A stretch of DNA of 32,781 nucleotides from Anaeroplasmataceae bacterium (GCA_016294165.1 JAEDCM010000020.1:1-32781); one strand, 5' to 3'; counted from the stretch's first letter, positions 1 through 9,385 are shown. The notes: generated by a model not told the origin, from the letters alone. Made by a program: numbers and translations.

Positions 1-95
1 AGTATGTAGTCGGCTTTTGTAGCATAACAACTGTAAAACTCGGGTTATATCATATAATGCATTGATAGTAAATAAAACGGATTTGAATTTTATAT

Positions 96-126
96 AAAAA
101 AACATTTCAGATTTTAAACTGAAATG
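96..126 (-). terminator. Rho-independent terminator of the capsule operon
   Basis: On the minus strand the stem CATTTCAG/CTGAAATG (plus arms 103-110 and 119-126, 8-nt loop) is followed by seven T (plus 96-102). It lies about 90 bases beyond the stop of the last capsule gene and is the first good terminator after the whole assembly operon. The stem is AT-rich but the T-tract is clean. Confidence 0.8.
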
Positions 127-215
127 CAATTTCTTTCATTAGTTAATTACTTATTTTCAAATACTATTATTTAGGGAATAGCGCTTAATATAGACATTTC
201 TATGCATATATTTGA

Positions 216-932
216 CTACTTTATATTATAATAATCTTCTAAATTGCCAATGTCAATTCTTTTACCTGGCATTTCATATGCATAAACATCATTACGTTTG
301 CAGAACCATTCTATAAATCCACCCGGGGCATCTGTCTTACATCCTGATTCAATTCCATTCTTAATTTCAATTATTGAATCCTTCTTAAAGATATAGAATG
401 GTGGAATTGCCCAATTTGATTTAGGTTCTTTTGGCTTTTCTTCCATTTCAACAATTTTATCATTTTCATCAATGACAGCAACACCTGTGCGTTGTAATCT
501 TGCCTTTTCAGACTCATAATATCTCATTACGGCATTACTATTCTTATCTTCCGCAAAATCAATGAAACCTTTTAATGAAAAATTCAATAAATTGTCTCCA
601 ACAAGAACTAATATATCATCATTAATATTAGCTTGTTCTATTGCAAACCAAATATCCTTTACAGCACCCAATCTAGTTTCGTTAGAAATCGATCCATCAT
701 CTAATACTATTATATTATTATTCTTATGATTGTTTCTCCAACTTTCAAAATAATTAATAAATTTATGATTAGAAACAATAATATATTCATCTATTAAATT
801 ATTAGAATCTAAATCTTCTATTAGATAATCAATTAAAGCTTTGCCTTTAATATCTAATAAAGGTTTAGGGAAATTTTCAGTTAAAGGATACATTCTTGTT
901 GCGTATCCTGCACATAATAAAACACATTTCAT
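216..932 (-). CDS. Sugar-1-phosphate nucleotidyltransferase (RmlA/GalU-like)
   Basis: The protein has about 238 residues and should transfer a nucleotidyl group to a sugar 1-phosphate, giving the activated donor for polymer assembly. The N-terminus MKCVLLCAGYATRM carries the nucleotide-binding signature of this family, followed by FPKPLLDIKGK; VLVGDNLL is the mid-domain metal-binding region and MEEKPKEPKSN follows. I use the ATG at 932 because it sits right after the stop of the preceding kinase with GGAG and GGTG upstream; a longer frame to 980 would overlap that gene. The neighbouring kinase resembles galacturonokinases, so the likely substrate is galacturonate 1-phosphate and the product UDP-galacturonate. 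That is inference from context: the sequence alone does not fix sugar or nucleotide. It is the last gene before the operon terminator. Confidence 0.82.
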   Translation of the reverse strand: MKCVLLCAGYATRMYPLTENFPKPLLDIKGKALIDYLIEDLDSNNLIDEYIIVSNHKFINYFESWRNNHKNNNIIVLDDGSISNETRLGAVKDIWFAIEQANINDDILVLVGDNLLNFSLKGFIDFAEDKNSNAVMRYYESEKARLQRTGVAVIDENDKIVEMEEKPKEPKSNWAIPPFYIFKKDSIIEIKNGIESGCKTDAPGGFIEWFCKRNDVYAYEMPGKRIDIGNLEDYYNIK

Positions 933-933
933 A

Positions 934-2115
934 TTATTCACCAACTCCATCTTCCGATGTGCATACAAATAATTGAACATTATCAGCGTATTCTGGATGT
1001 AATTTAGAATATTCGTTCTTAATATTCTCTATACACTCTTTTTCATAATCAGGATTAATAATAGCTAAACAAGCTCCATTAAATCCTCCACCCATAAATC
1101 TAGTACCATATACTCCATCAGTATTTAGCATAATATTGTATAGGTCAATTAGTAAAGGTGATCCAGCTTCATATAATTCAATTGATGATTTTCCTGACTC
1201 AGAAACTATCTTTCCAAATTCAACAATATCACCTTTTGCCCAGGCTTCCTCGCCACGTTTTACTCTATCACATTCAGTATAAAAGTGTTCTGCTCTTTTA
1301 GCAAAGTTTTCTGGCATTTTATGCTTATATTTTAAAAAGTCATCATAACTTAAATCTCTTAAATATGTATCCTTAAATTTTTTATATATTCCTAAATATG
1401 AGTTAGCAATAAAAGCTGCAGACTTACACTCATCAACTCTAATATTATAATAAGATCCTTCAAGCAATCTTTCAGCTCCACAGTGAACTATTAAAAATTC
1501 AAACTTAGTATCAGTTTGTCCTAATTCAATAGTTTTATATTCACTAGTTTTAGTATCTAGTACCAATAATTTATTCTTTTTAGATAATACTTCACATGAT
1601 TGATCAAGCTTTCCAATCGACATTCCAACAAATTTCGTCTCTGCTTCATATGCGTAATCAATCAATTCTTGATTTGATAGTTTAAATCCATTTGCATTAC
1701 TAATAGCCTTTAAAAAAGAAATAATATTGGCAGCAGATGAGGATAATCCACCAACTGGTAATTCTCCATAAATATAGGCATTAATACCATATTTAAGATT
1801 ATATCCATGCTTTTGAAGTGCTTTTACTCCACCACGAATATAATCACACCAGTCATTTTGTTTTTCAAGTACTTCAGTCACTCTAAATCTTTTTCTTTTT
1901 TCAAAATTATGACTAACAACTTGGCATAAATCATCTTCACTTACAGTATAGGCTATACCAATGCCATAGTTTAGTGCAAATCCTGTTACTAAACCAAGTT
2001 GATGATCAACATGAGCACCAATAGGACAAATACGATACGGGCAAAATGAAAATAAAATTTCATCATTTAAACCATAATGCTTTATATAATGTTCCTTTAA
2101 ATAATTTAAATTCAT
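934..2115 (-). CDS. GHMP sugar kinase, galacturonokinase-like (galactokinase family)
   Basis: A 393-residue GHMP kinase of the galactokinase family that should phosphorylate a sugar at C1. Visible motifs are the substrate signature YRICPIGAHVDH (27-38), the ATP-binding loop PVGGLSSSAA (120-129), the catalytic-Asp region GKLDQ (D171) and GTRFMGGGFNGA near the C-terminus. Galactokinases have Glu-His-x-Asp in the first motif, and that Glu contacts the C6 hydroxyl of galactose. Here the Glu is Ala34. From memory, plant galacturonokinase has the same PYRICPLGAHIDHQ pattern and a similar KRAEH...EAWA stretch, so galacturonate is my preferred substrate. The stop is one base from the start of the nucleotidyltransferase, with GGTGAATAATATG at the junction, so the two are probably translationally coupled. 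The start ATG at 2115 has an AGGTGG ribosome site. Confidence 0.78.
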   Translation of the reverse strand: MNLNYLKEHYIKHYGLNDEILFSFCPYRICPIGAHVDHQLGLVTGFALNYGIGIAYTVSEDDLCQVVSHNFEKRKRFRVTEVLEKQNDWCDYIRGGVKALQKHGYNLKYGINAYIYGELPVGGLSSSAANIISFLKAISNANGFKLSNQELIDYAYEAETKFVGMSIGKLDQSCEVLSKKNKLLVLDTKTSEYKTIELGQTDTKFEFLIVHCGAERLLEGSYYNIRVDECKSAAFIANSYLGIYKKFKDTYLRDLSYDDFLKYKHKMPENFAKRAEHFYTECDRVKRGEEAWAKGDIVEFGKIVSESGKSSIELYEAGSPLLIDLYNIMLNTDGVYGTRFMGGGFNGACLAIINPDYEKECIENIKNEYSKLHPEYADNVQLFVCTSEDGVGE

Positions 2116-2201
2116 AATACAACCACCTAAAATATAGTAAAATAATAGTAATCCATTTATCTTAAACTTTATTAAACCAAAAAATCATCTCATAAATAAT
2201 A

Positions 2202-3668
2202 CTATCCTAATTTGGTCTTTAACAATTTGAAATTAAATAAAAGTGTAATTAAAACATATAAGACAAAATAAATTGCAAATCCTAAATATACATTACTAAC
2301 AAATTGCGTTAATATATAGAACATAGCCATTATTGAAATTATGTATAATATATTTTTAATAGTATTAATCTTAAATTTCTTAATAATTAATAGTTCAACT
2401 ATTACGTACCATACTGACATAACTATTACTGAAGCTATTGAAATTGATATTGTCGTTCTAAAGGCAACATAAGCGAATGTATTTGCAACTGCAGATACTC
2501 CTAAAACAATTAAACTTATTACAAAGTATCTTCCCTGTTTATTCAACGCCTTATAATAATTAAACATAACCATTGAAATGCAACTTGATATTATTAGTCC
2601 TGGTAAAATTACTCTAAATATCGGTAACGAATCTAAATAATTCTGTAAGAAATTCTCTAAAATGAACTTTATTGGATAATATGCTCCAACACACAAACTC
2701 ACTACAACTGAAATAATGGAAATTAACTTATTATAATTGTTTTTAAGCAGATTTTCAGAATAAGTCTTTATTGTAGGATATAATACTGTTGATATTGCAG
2801 CAATTACAGTTGTAATTAAAGCAAGCATATTATATGCAAACGCATAAACTGCATATGTTTCAATATCAAATAGAATTGATACAAATTGCCTATCTATTGT
2901 TAAAATAAAGCCTGATACTAAGTTTGCAATTAATAACGGAAAACCAATTTTAAAAAGTTTTGTTATTTCTTTCCAATTCTCTTCAATCTTATTTGATTTA
3001 CCAAACGAAATATCTCTATACGTAAATACATACCAAATCAATAATAAAGCCTGAATACTTGTATATATGATAATATATATAATATAAGATATTAAATATA
3101 TAACATCGAAATAAAACAATAAAGTTAAAACAATAATAGATAAAGAAGTTAATACTGCTCTAATAATATTCCTAAATGATAATTCCTTAAATCTACCGGT
3201 AATTTGAGAAATAAATTGATAATACGAAGTCATAGTGCTTAATACTAGGTTTATTCCAAACCACATAAAAATTATACCATAGTCTTCGGTTATAAAAAAC
3301 AACGAAGCAATAATAATCATCAAAGAAATAATCATTTGAAACAAAAATAAAAATTTAGTAAATAATCTAAATTTATTTTTATTTAATTCGTCATATTTCC
3401 TTCCAGCATATACTAAATATATTCCATCTATAAAACCAAAATGGAATAGTCCAATGTAGCTTAAATATAATGTAAAAGTCTTATAGTATCCATAATCAGC
3501 TTTATTCATTATTTTTGGCAAAACAAATCCAACGAGAACTCCAGAAATCAATGTTAGAATATTACTTATTGCAACAAACACTATATTTCTTACAACTTTT
3601 TTACTACCGTTATTTTGCCTTTCATTTCCAAATTGTGTTTCACTTTCTAAATCTTTTGAAATTTCCAT
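2202..3668 (-). CDS. wzx: Wzx-type polysaccharide flippase (MATE/MOP superfamily)
   Basis: A polytopic membrane protein of 488 residues with about a dozen to fourteen hydrophobic segments. The start NIVFVAISNILTLISGVLVG and the following PKIMNKADYGYYK are typical of the Polysacc_synt/RfbX family that flips undecaprenyl-linked repeat units across the membrane. The start is set at the ATG at 3668, which has GGGGGA four bases upstream; a TTG twelve bases earlier opens the same frame but leaves no ribosome site. Lying between rhamnose synthesis and the sugar kinase, it supplies the flippase for this Wzy-dependent locus. The gene is preceded by a 437-bp gap, so it could have its own promoter. Confidence 0.88.
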   Translation of the reverse strand: MEISKDLESETQFGNERQNNGSKKVVRNIVFVAISNILTLISGVLVGFVLPKIMNKADYGYYKTFTLYLSYIGLFHFGFIDGIYLVYAGRKYDELNKNKFRLFTKFLFLFQMIISLMIIIASLFFITEDYGIIFMWFGINLVLSTMTSYYQFISQITGRFKELSFRNIIRAVLTSLSIIVLTLLFYFDVIYLISYIIYIIIYTSIQALLLIWYVFTYRDISFGKSNKIEENWKEITKLFKIGFPLLIANLVSGFILTIDRQFVSILFDIETYAVYAFAYNMLALITTVIAAISTVLYPTIKTYSENLLKNNYNKLISIISVVVSLCVGAYYPIKFILENFLQNYLDSLPIFRVILPGLIISSCISMVMFNYYKALNKQGRYFVISLIVLGVSAVANTFAYVAFRTTISISIASVIVMSVWYVIVELLIIKKFKINTIKNILYIISIMAMFYILTQFVSNVYLGFAIYFVLYVLITLLFNFKLLKTKLG

Positions 3669-4105
3669 AAAATCCCCCAAAACCTAATATCAAAATAAAA
3701 AACATTTAAAATTATAAACAAATTATCATACTTGTTTTTGCATTAAAACATATTTTATATTAATTTCTTCCATATAATTTATAATACTAAACCATTCATA
3801 AAGCATCTTTTTTAAATTGACATAATCGTTTTTAGTATTGCAAACTTACATGTTTATAAATGAATTATATTAAAATGCGTTTATAACTTTATAATTTCAT
3901 TTAATTCATATTAATTTATATGCCAATTTAATTAAATATCATTTGCTAATATTATAGTCACATCAAGTTGACAATGTGATATTTATAAAAATCATTACCT
4001 TTAAAACCAATATTTAATAATCTATAAATTAATTTTAAATATGTAGAATCTGATATAAAACGAGTTCAATCTGAAAATTAATTCTTTAAAAACGACATAA
4101 AATGC
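3669..4105. other. 437-bp AT-rich gap with no gene
   Basis: No frame of useful length with a ribosome site was found on either strand, and no hairpin with a T-tract ends the rfbB transcript here. Several TATAAT-like boxes read leftward (for example plus 3951-3956 and 3711-3716), but none has a convincing -35 box at 16-18 bases. A 22-bp dyad lies at 3958-3979. The gap stands out in an operon whose other genes are spaced by a few bases or overlap. It may be a remnant of a lost gene or a secondary promoter region for wzx. Confidence 0.6.
3958..3979. repeat. Inverted repeat TCACAT-N10-ATGTGA
   Basis: Perfect 6-bp arms (3958-3963 and 3974-3979) are separated by 10 bases. It lies next to a TATAAT-like box read leftward (plus 3951-3956) in the gap upstream of wzx. 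It could be a small operator, but in such AT-rich DNA the match is short and could be chance. Confidence 0.3.
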
Positions 4106-5128
4106 CTATCTTCTATTATAATTTTCTTTCATAAACCTCATATATTCACCAGATAGAATATGATTAATCCATTCTTGGTTATCCAGATTCCATTTAATTG
4201 TTGGACCAATTCCTGTTTCAAATGTATACTTAGGTTTCCATCCAAGCTCAGTCATAAGTTTTGTTGGATCCATTGCGTATCTAAGATCATGTCCTGCTCT
4301 ATCCTTCACATAAGTAATCAAACTTTCAGGTTTTCCCAATTCCTTTAAGATTACCTTTACAACCTCTAAATTTGTTTTTTCATTATGACCACCAACATTG
4401 TATACTTCACCATCTCTACCTTTACGTACGATTAAATCAATAGCTGTACAGTGATCATATACATGTAACCAATCTCTTACATTTTCCCCCTTACCATAAA
4501 TAGGCAGTGGCTCATCTGCTAAAGCTTTCTTAATAATTAAAGGAATTAGTTTTTCGGGAAAATGGTATGGGCCATAATTGTTTGAACATCTTGATATAGT
4601 AACAGGTAAACCAAATGTTCTATGGTATGCCATTACTAATAAATCAGCTGATGCCTTTGATGCACTATATGGTGACGACGTGTGAATTGGAGTATCCTCT
4701 GTAAAAAATAAATCCGGTCTATCTAAAGGTAAATCTCCATATACCTCATCTGTTGATACCTGATGATATCTCTTAATACCATACTTTCTACATGCATCCA
4801 TTAATGTTTGAGTACCCATAATATTTGTCTCTAAGAAAATTCTAGGGTTTTCAATAGATCTATCTACATGAGATTCTGCAGCAAAGTTAACTACATAATC
4901 AAACTTTTCTTTTTCAAATAGTTTAAACACTGCATCAATGTTGCAAATATTTTCATGCACAAACTTAAAATTAGGCTTGTCCATAATAGGCTCCAATGTT
5001 TCCATATTACCTGCATATGTTAATGCATCAATACAAACAAATTCATCATTTGGATATTCATTTACCATATAATGACAGAAATTACCACCGATAAAACCGG
5101 CTCCACCTGTGATTAAAAATTTAGACAT
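4106..5128 (-). CDS. rfbB: dTDP-glucose 4,6-dehydratase
   Basis: Second step of dTDP-L-rhamnose synthesis: dehydration of dTDP-glucose to dTDP-4-keto-6-deoxyglucose, in the cytoplasm. The protein is 340 residues, normal for the family. It has the Rossmann GGAGFIGGNF motif at the N-terminus, NFAAESHVDRS, the STDEVYGDL active-site segment and the catalytic YSASKAS tyrosine and lysine. I choose the ATG at 5128, with AGGTGA five bases upstream; a GTG three codons earlier also opens the frame. It follows the rfbD stop by one base, with the same GGTGAATAATATG junction seen between the kinase and nucleotidyltransferase genes. Transcription order in the operon is rfbA-rfbC-rfbD-rfbB. Confidence 0.96.
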   Translation of the reverse strand: MSKFLITGGAGFIGGNFCHYMVNEYPNDEFVCIDALTYAGNMETLEPIMDKPNFKFVHENICNIDAVFKLFEKEKFDYVVNFAAESHVDRSIENPRIFLETNIMGTQTLMDACRKYGIKRYHQVSTDEVYGDLPLDRPDLFFTEDTPIHTSSPYSASKASADLLVMAYHRTFGLPVTISRCSNNYGPYHFPEKLIPLIIKKALADEPLPIYGKGENVRDWLHVYDHCTAIDLIVRKGRDGEVYNVGGHNEKTNLEVVKVILKELGKPESLITYVKDRAGHDLRYAMDPTKLMTELGWKPKYTFETGIGPTIKWNLDNQEWINHILSGEYMRFMKENYNRR

Positions 5129-5129
5129 A

Positions 5130-6011
5130 TTATTCACCTAGTTCCTTTAAATATCTATTTAATGCATCCTTCCAATGCGGAAGTCTGTTAAATCCTGCTT
5201 CATCTAATGAAGCTTTACTCATTCTTGAGTTTAAAGGTCTTTTCGCCTGTTGAGGTACCATTTTTAAGTATTCTTCAGTAGTAACATAGTTAACCTTTAC
5301 AATTTTATTAGTTTGCCTAAATATTTCTTCAGCAAATTCAGCCCAAGAAATATATCCTTCATTTGTTGCGTGATATGTGCCATATTTTTCTGTTTCAATC
5401 ATATCACACAAAAGTTTAGATAAATCATATGTATATGTTACTGAACCAATTTGATCACATACTACATTTAATTCAGTCTTACCCATATTGGCAAGTTTTA
5501 ACATAGTCTTAACAAAGTTATTACCATTCTTTCCAAATACCCAAGAAATTCTTATGATGAAATGCTCCGTTAAAGTATTTCTTACAAAATCCTCACCATT
5601 AGCTTTAGTCTTACCATATACTGATAAACCTGCCTTTGGGTCATTTATCTCAAATGGTTTATCACCTAAACCATTAAATACATAATCTGTTGAAATATAT
5701 ACCATTTTTGCTCCAACTATTTTACAAGATTCAGCAATATATTTAGGAGCTAATGAATTTACTTCATAAACCAAATCAGGATTTTCTTCTGCCTTATCAA
5801 CAGCTGTCCATGCTGCATTATGCATAACTACAGCAGGATTATATTCTAAGATATACTTGTTAACATCTTCCTCTTTAGTTAAATCTAAATCGTCAATATC
5901 AATTCCTTTTACATTTGTATATCCACGTTCAACCAGTTCTCTTAAACAATCATAACCTAATTGACCCTTTACACCTGTAACTAATATTTTTGATGCTTTA
6001 TCTAGTGCCAT
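5130..6011 (-). CDS. rfbD: dTDP-4-dehydrorhamnose reductase
   Basis: Last step of dTDP-L-rhamnose synthesis, the NAD(P)H-dependent reduction of dTDP-4-keto-L-rhamnose. The protein has 293 residues, typical length. It shows the nucleotide-binding ILVTGVKGQLGYD, NAAWTAVDKAEENPDL, the STDYVFNG segment and the YGKTKANGE catalytic tyrosine-lysine pair. It ends with the usual RPLNSRMSKASLDEAGF region. A strong GGAGGTG lies five bases before the ATG. It is tightly packed between rfbC and rfbB. Confidence 0.96.
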   Translation of the reverse strand: MALDKASKILVTGVKGQLGYDCLRELVERGYTNVKGIDIDDLDLTKEEDVNKYILEYNPAVVMHNAAWTAVDKAEENPDLVYEVNSLAPKYIAESCKIVGAKMVYISTDYVFNGLGDKPFEINDPKAGLSVYGKTKANGEDFVRNTLTEHFIIRISWVFGKNGNNFVKTMLKLANMGKTELNVVCDQIGSVTYTYDLSKLLCDMIETEKYGTYHATNEGYISWAEFAEEIFRQTNKIVKVNYVTTEEYLKMVPQQAKRPLNSRMSKASLDEAGFNRLPHWKDALNRYLKELGE

Positions 6012-6036
6012 TTTAGCACCTCCAATAACTAATTAT

Positions 6037-6603
6037 TTAAAACTTAATTTTTGAATTTTTTAATGACGGATGTTTCTTATCCTTATCTGATAATAAAATC
6101 TCACCATCAAATGGCCATACTATACCAACCTCAGGGTCATTCCACATAATTCCACCTTCATCTTCAGGGTGATATAATTCATCACACTTATAACAGAACG
6201 TTGCAGTTTCACTTAAAACTACAAAACCATGAGCGAATCCTCTTGGTATCATGAACATATTGCCTGCTTCCGCTGATAATACTACACCTTCCCACTTACC
6301 ATATGTAGGTGAGTCTTCTCTTAAATCAACACATACATCAAATACTTCACCTTCAATACAACGAACTAGTTTTGCTTGAGGAAAAGTTTTTTGAAAATGT
6401 AAACCTCTTAATACTCCAATCTTAGATTTAGATTGATTATCTTGAACAAAATTATAATCTAATCCAGCAGCCTTGAAGTCTGATTCCTTGTAGGTTTCCA
6501 TAAAGTAACCACGGTTATCACCATATTTCTTTATATCAATCTTATATACATCCTTAATAGATGTTTCATTAAAAGTAAAATTACCAATAGTTTTTGATGC
6601 CAT
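6037..6603 (-). CDS. rfbC: dTDP-4-dehydrorhamnose 3,5-epimerase
   Basis: Third step of the rhamnose pathway: double epimerization of dTDP-4-keto-6-deoxyglucose. It is a 188-residue cupin-fold protein of normal length. Characteristic segments are KYGDNRGYFMETYKESDF, FVQDNQSKSKIGVLRGLHFQ with the catalytic histidine, and the metal-free cupin core MFMIPRGFAHGFVVLSE. GGAAAGGTG precedes the ATG. It starts one base after the rfbA stop, so translation is probably coupled. Confidence 0.95.
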   Translation of the reverse strand: MASKTIGNFTFNETSIKDVYKIDIKKYGDNRGYFMETYKESDFKAAGLDYNFVQDNQSKSKIGVLRGLHFQKTFPQAKLVRCIEGEVFDVCVDLREDSPTYGKWEGVVLSAEAGNMFMIPRGFAHGFVVLSETATFCYKCDELYHPEDEGGIMWNDPEVGIVWPFDGEILLSDKDKKHPSLKNSKIKF

Positions 6604-6604
6604 A

Positions 6605-7489
6605 TTACTTTAACACCTTTCCTTCAGCTACGTTAATTAAATGCTTTCCATAACTATTTTTAGCCATTGTATTACCAATTTCTAAAAGTTTATCTTTTGA
6701 AATCCATCCATTATCATATGCAATTTCCTCAGGACATGAAATCATTAATCCCTGATGCTCTTCTATCATCTTTACAAAAGCAGTTGCTTCTGCTAAAGAT
6801 TCATGAGTGCCGGCATCTAGCCATGTTACACCTCTACCTAAAGTAATTACATCTAAATTATCATCAGTTAAATACATTTGATTTAATGTAGTAATCTCTA
6901 ATTCTCCACGAGCTGATGGCTTAACTTCATGAGCTTTTTTTGAAACTCCACTAGGATAAAAATATAATCCAATAACTGCATAATTTGATTTAGGGAACTT
7001 TGGCTTTTCCTCAATAGAAATAGCATGTCCATTTTTATCAAATTCAACAACCCCGAATCTTTCTGGATCTGGTACATAATATCCAAATACAGTAGCTTTA
7101 CCAGCCTCTGCATTTTCTACAGCACTTTTTAATCCTTTTTTTAAACCATTACCATAAAGGACATTATCCCCTAAAATCATACATGCAGCATCATCCCCAA
7201 TGAATTTCTCGCCTAATAAAAATGCTTGTGCAAGACCATCTGGGGAAGGTTGCACCTTATATTCTAAGTGTAAACCAAAGTTTGAGCCATCACCAAGTAA
7301 TGCCTTCATTCTTGGAGTATCTTCTGGTGTAGAAATAATAAGTATATCTTTTATTCCAGCAAGCATTAGAATACTCATTGGATAATAAATCATTGGTTTA
7401 TCATAAACTGGTAGCAATTGTTTTGATGCAACCATTGTTAGTGGATATAAGCGTGTTCCACTTCCACCTGCTAAAATTATACCTTTCAT
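6605..7489 (-). CDS. rfbA: Glucose-1-phosphate thymidylyltransferase
   Basis: First step of the rhamnose pathway: glucose 1-phosphate plus dTTP gives dTDP-glucose. The protein has 294 residues, the usual length. It carries the family signature MKGIILAGGSGTRLYPLT, the KQLLPVYDKPMIYYP substrate segment, LGDNVLYG, and EEKPKFPKSNYAVIGLYFY. An AAAGGAG ribosome site lies inside the last codons of the preceding ATP-grasp gene. Together with rfbC, rfbD and rfbB it makes a complete dTDP-L-rhamnose pathway, so rhamnose is a predicted component of the polymer. Confidence 0.97.
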   Translation of the reverse strand: MKGIILAGGSGTRLYPLTMVASKQLLPVYDKPMIYYPMSILMLAGIKDILIISTPEDTPRMKALLGDGSNFGLHLEYKVQPSPDGLAQAFLLGEKFIGDDAACMILGDNVLYGNGLKKGLKSAVENAEAGKATVFGYYVPDPERFGVVEFDKNGHAISIEEKPKFPKSNYAVIGLYFYPSGVSKKAHEVKPSARGELEITTLNQMYLTDDNLDVITLGRGVTWLDAGTHESLAEATAFVKMIEEHQGLMISCPEEIAYDNGWISKDKLLEIGNTMAKNSYGKHLINVAEGKVLK

Positions 7490-7491
7490 TT

Positions 7492-8433
7492 TTATTCTCC
7501 TTTATTATTAGATAAATCCCAAAACTCACCAAAAATATAATCCCATTTTCGTGGTTTAAAAGGTTCTAAACCTGCAAAATGAAAAAAAGTCAATTCTCCG
7601 AAATATATTTTCCCAGAAACATTATATAAATCGACTCTAACTTGAGGAAAATCCTTTGATAGAATCTCACATATTTTTAACATTTCATCAAATTTTTCGG
7701 GTTTTAATATATTCTTTTTTGAATTAGGATGACCTTGTTTTACTTCTAAATGATTAAAATTTATGTCATAAAAATCAAAACAAACTTCTGTATCTCTATC
7801 GCTACCAACAAAAAGAAAACGTGGTTTACCATTAAAACAAAAGAATTTATAATCCCATGGTGCGTGACCATCTTCTGTTTTCACTAATTCTTCAACAATA
7901 ATTCTATTTTTTAAATTATATGAATTTTCTAAAGCCCAATTTTTGCCGCCATATGAAATAAAACTATTCTTGTTCTCAAGTTTTTTCTTAATATCTTGAA
8001 TCGATATTTTTGACTTATCTTTGCAAACATAAACACCTCCAGAATCTTCTGTGTTCTTAATTACAAACTTGTCAGGTAAATCATCCAAGTTTACTTCAGA
8101 TAAATCGTTGTATGTTTTAATTGTATTTATTAATATATCTTCTAATCCTTTTTCTTTCACATACTCTTTTGCATATATTTTATCAACAACATTAATCATT
8201 AAATCATTAGAATAATTCAATTTGTACCAATTTAGTTTTTCGTTAAATGATTGAGGATTATCTAAGTTCATTTTATAACCTAATGTTATTTTTCCCAAAT
8301 TTTCCAAATACTTTTTTTCATCTTTCTGAGCTTTTTTCAAATTCCTTTTAACATATATAGTTCTCCTAAATACTCTAAAAAAAGAGCCGTTTTTTAAATG
8401 ATGAATAACTCTATGTATCAAATAACCGTCCAT
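7492..8433 (-). CDS. TupA-like ATP-grasp protein
   Basis: The 313-residue protein matches the TupA-like ATP-grasp family as I know it (named from teichuronopeptide synthesis). Signs are FNEKLNWYKL near the N-terminus, DKIYAKEYVKEKG, the nucleotide-binding FVIKNTEDSGG, WDYKFFCFNGKPRFLFV, and VRVDLYNVSGKIYFGELTFF with the metal-binding acidic residues close to the end. ATP-grasp enzymes make amide or ester bonds through acyl-phosphate intermediates. In a capsule locus this suggests attaching an amino acid or similar acid to the polymer or a precursor. The start is the ATG at 8433, which has AAAGGAG five bases upstream; an in-frame ATG at 8448 has no ribosome site. The exact substrate cannot be read from the sequence. 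Confidence 0.82.
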   Translation of the reverse strand: MDGYLIHRVIHHLKNGSFFRVFRRTIYVKRNLKKAQKDEKKYLENLGKITLGYKMNLDNPQSFNEKLNWYKLNYSNDLMINVVDKIYAKEYVKEKGLEDILINTIKTYNDLSEVNLDDLPDKFVIKNTEDSGGVYVCKDKSKISIQDIKKKLENKNSFISYGGKNWALENSYNLKNRIIVEELVKTEDGHAPWDYKFFCFNGKPRFLFVGSDRDTEVCFDFYDINFNHLEVKQGHPNSKKNILKPEKFDEMLKICEILSKDFPQVRVDLYNVSGKIYFGELTFFHFAGLEPFKPRKWDYIFGEFWDLSNNKGE

Positions 8434-8460
8434 AATTACTCCTTTCATATTAAATACTTT

Positions 8461-9369
8461 TCATTCAATCTCTTCATTAATAAGTCTTCTCAACCAATTT
8501 TCATAAAAATAATATTTAATATATTCTCTATCTACTTCACTTGAATCTGCATGAATAAATTTTTCAAATTCATTATCTTCACCAATAATAAAAATCCATT
8601 TTGGACTATAAAAATCATAATTCTTAATTGTTTTATTATTAGTAATTAATTTCTTTCCATAGTATAATGCCTCTAATGTACGTAGAGTTAATCCTTTTTG
8701 ACCGTTTGATACTATTTCAACAATATATTCTGACTCAGATACATTTGATAGATAATCCGTGTAATTCAATGCTTTTGATTTAAAAATAGAATTGCTATTT
8801 CCAACCAAATTAAAATCACATTCAATACTGTAATAAGTAAATAAATCATAATACTTCTTTAATTCTGATTCTCTACCAGGTTTATAAGCCCCAAGATAGT
8901 ATGCTTTATTATTACTTGTTTTTTTATTATTTTTTTCTAATATTTTTTCATAAATACAAGTGTCATTAAATCCTATATTATACTTAATAGAGTCACTCTT
9001 ATCAAAAGTGAAAATTTCATTAGTATATTTCTTCAAAAAATTAGGCTGTAATTCATTTTTTGTAACTACATTCCAATAAAACATAACTAATCTCTTATTT
9101 TTCTTCTTAATGTATTTAACAGCATATTTGGCAGGCCTCCTAGTATCTAATATAACCAAATCGTAATTATCAATCTCTTTTTTCCATTCACCATATACTA
9201 AATACAAAATAGGTGAAAATAAATAATAGCCAATAAACATTAGAAATTTTACAACCATTTTTTTCTTTTTTAATAAAGGAAATGATGCAATTCCGTATTC
9301 TCGTCTATAACTTGATGAGTCAAATCCAACACTAGGACATGCTAAACATAATATTTTTTCTTTCTTCAT
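8461..9369 (-). CDS. Putative polysaccharide glycosyltransferase
   Basis: A 302-residue protein with a hydrophobic stretch around residues 42-60 (FLMFIGYYLFSPILYLV). Its C-terminal part, GLTLRTLEALYYGKKLITNN followed by a YDFYSP segment, resembles the donor-binding half of GT-B enzymes and a group often annotated as capsular or lipopolysaccharide biosynthesis protein. DLVILDTRRP fits the end of an N-terminal Rossmann-like half. I infer a glycosyltransferase adding one sugar of the repeat unit. Donor, acceptor and CAZy family are not recognisable by eye. The start has GGTGATG upstream, and the gene sits between capA and the ATP-grasp gene with short spacing. Confidence 0.6.
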   Translation of the reverse strand: MKKEKILCLACPSVGFDSSSYRREYGIASFPLLKKKKMVVKFLMFIGYYLFSPILYLVYGEWKKEIDNYDLVILDTRRPAKYAVKYIKKKNKRLVMFYWNVVTKNELQPNFLKKYTNEIFTFDKSDSIKYNIGFNDTCIYEKILEKNNKKTSNNKAYYLGAYKPGRESELKKYYDLFTYYSIECDFNLVGNSNSIFKSKALNYTDYLSNVSESEYIVEIVSNGQKGLTLRTLEALYYGKKLITNNKTIKNYDFYSPKWIFIIGEDNEFEKFIHADSSEVDREYIKYYFYENWLRRLINEEIE

Positions 9370-9385
9370 AACATCACCAAACTCA

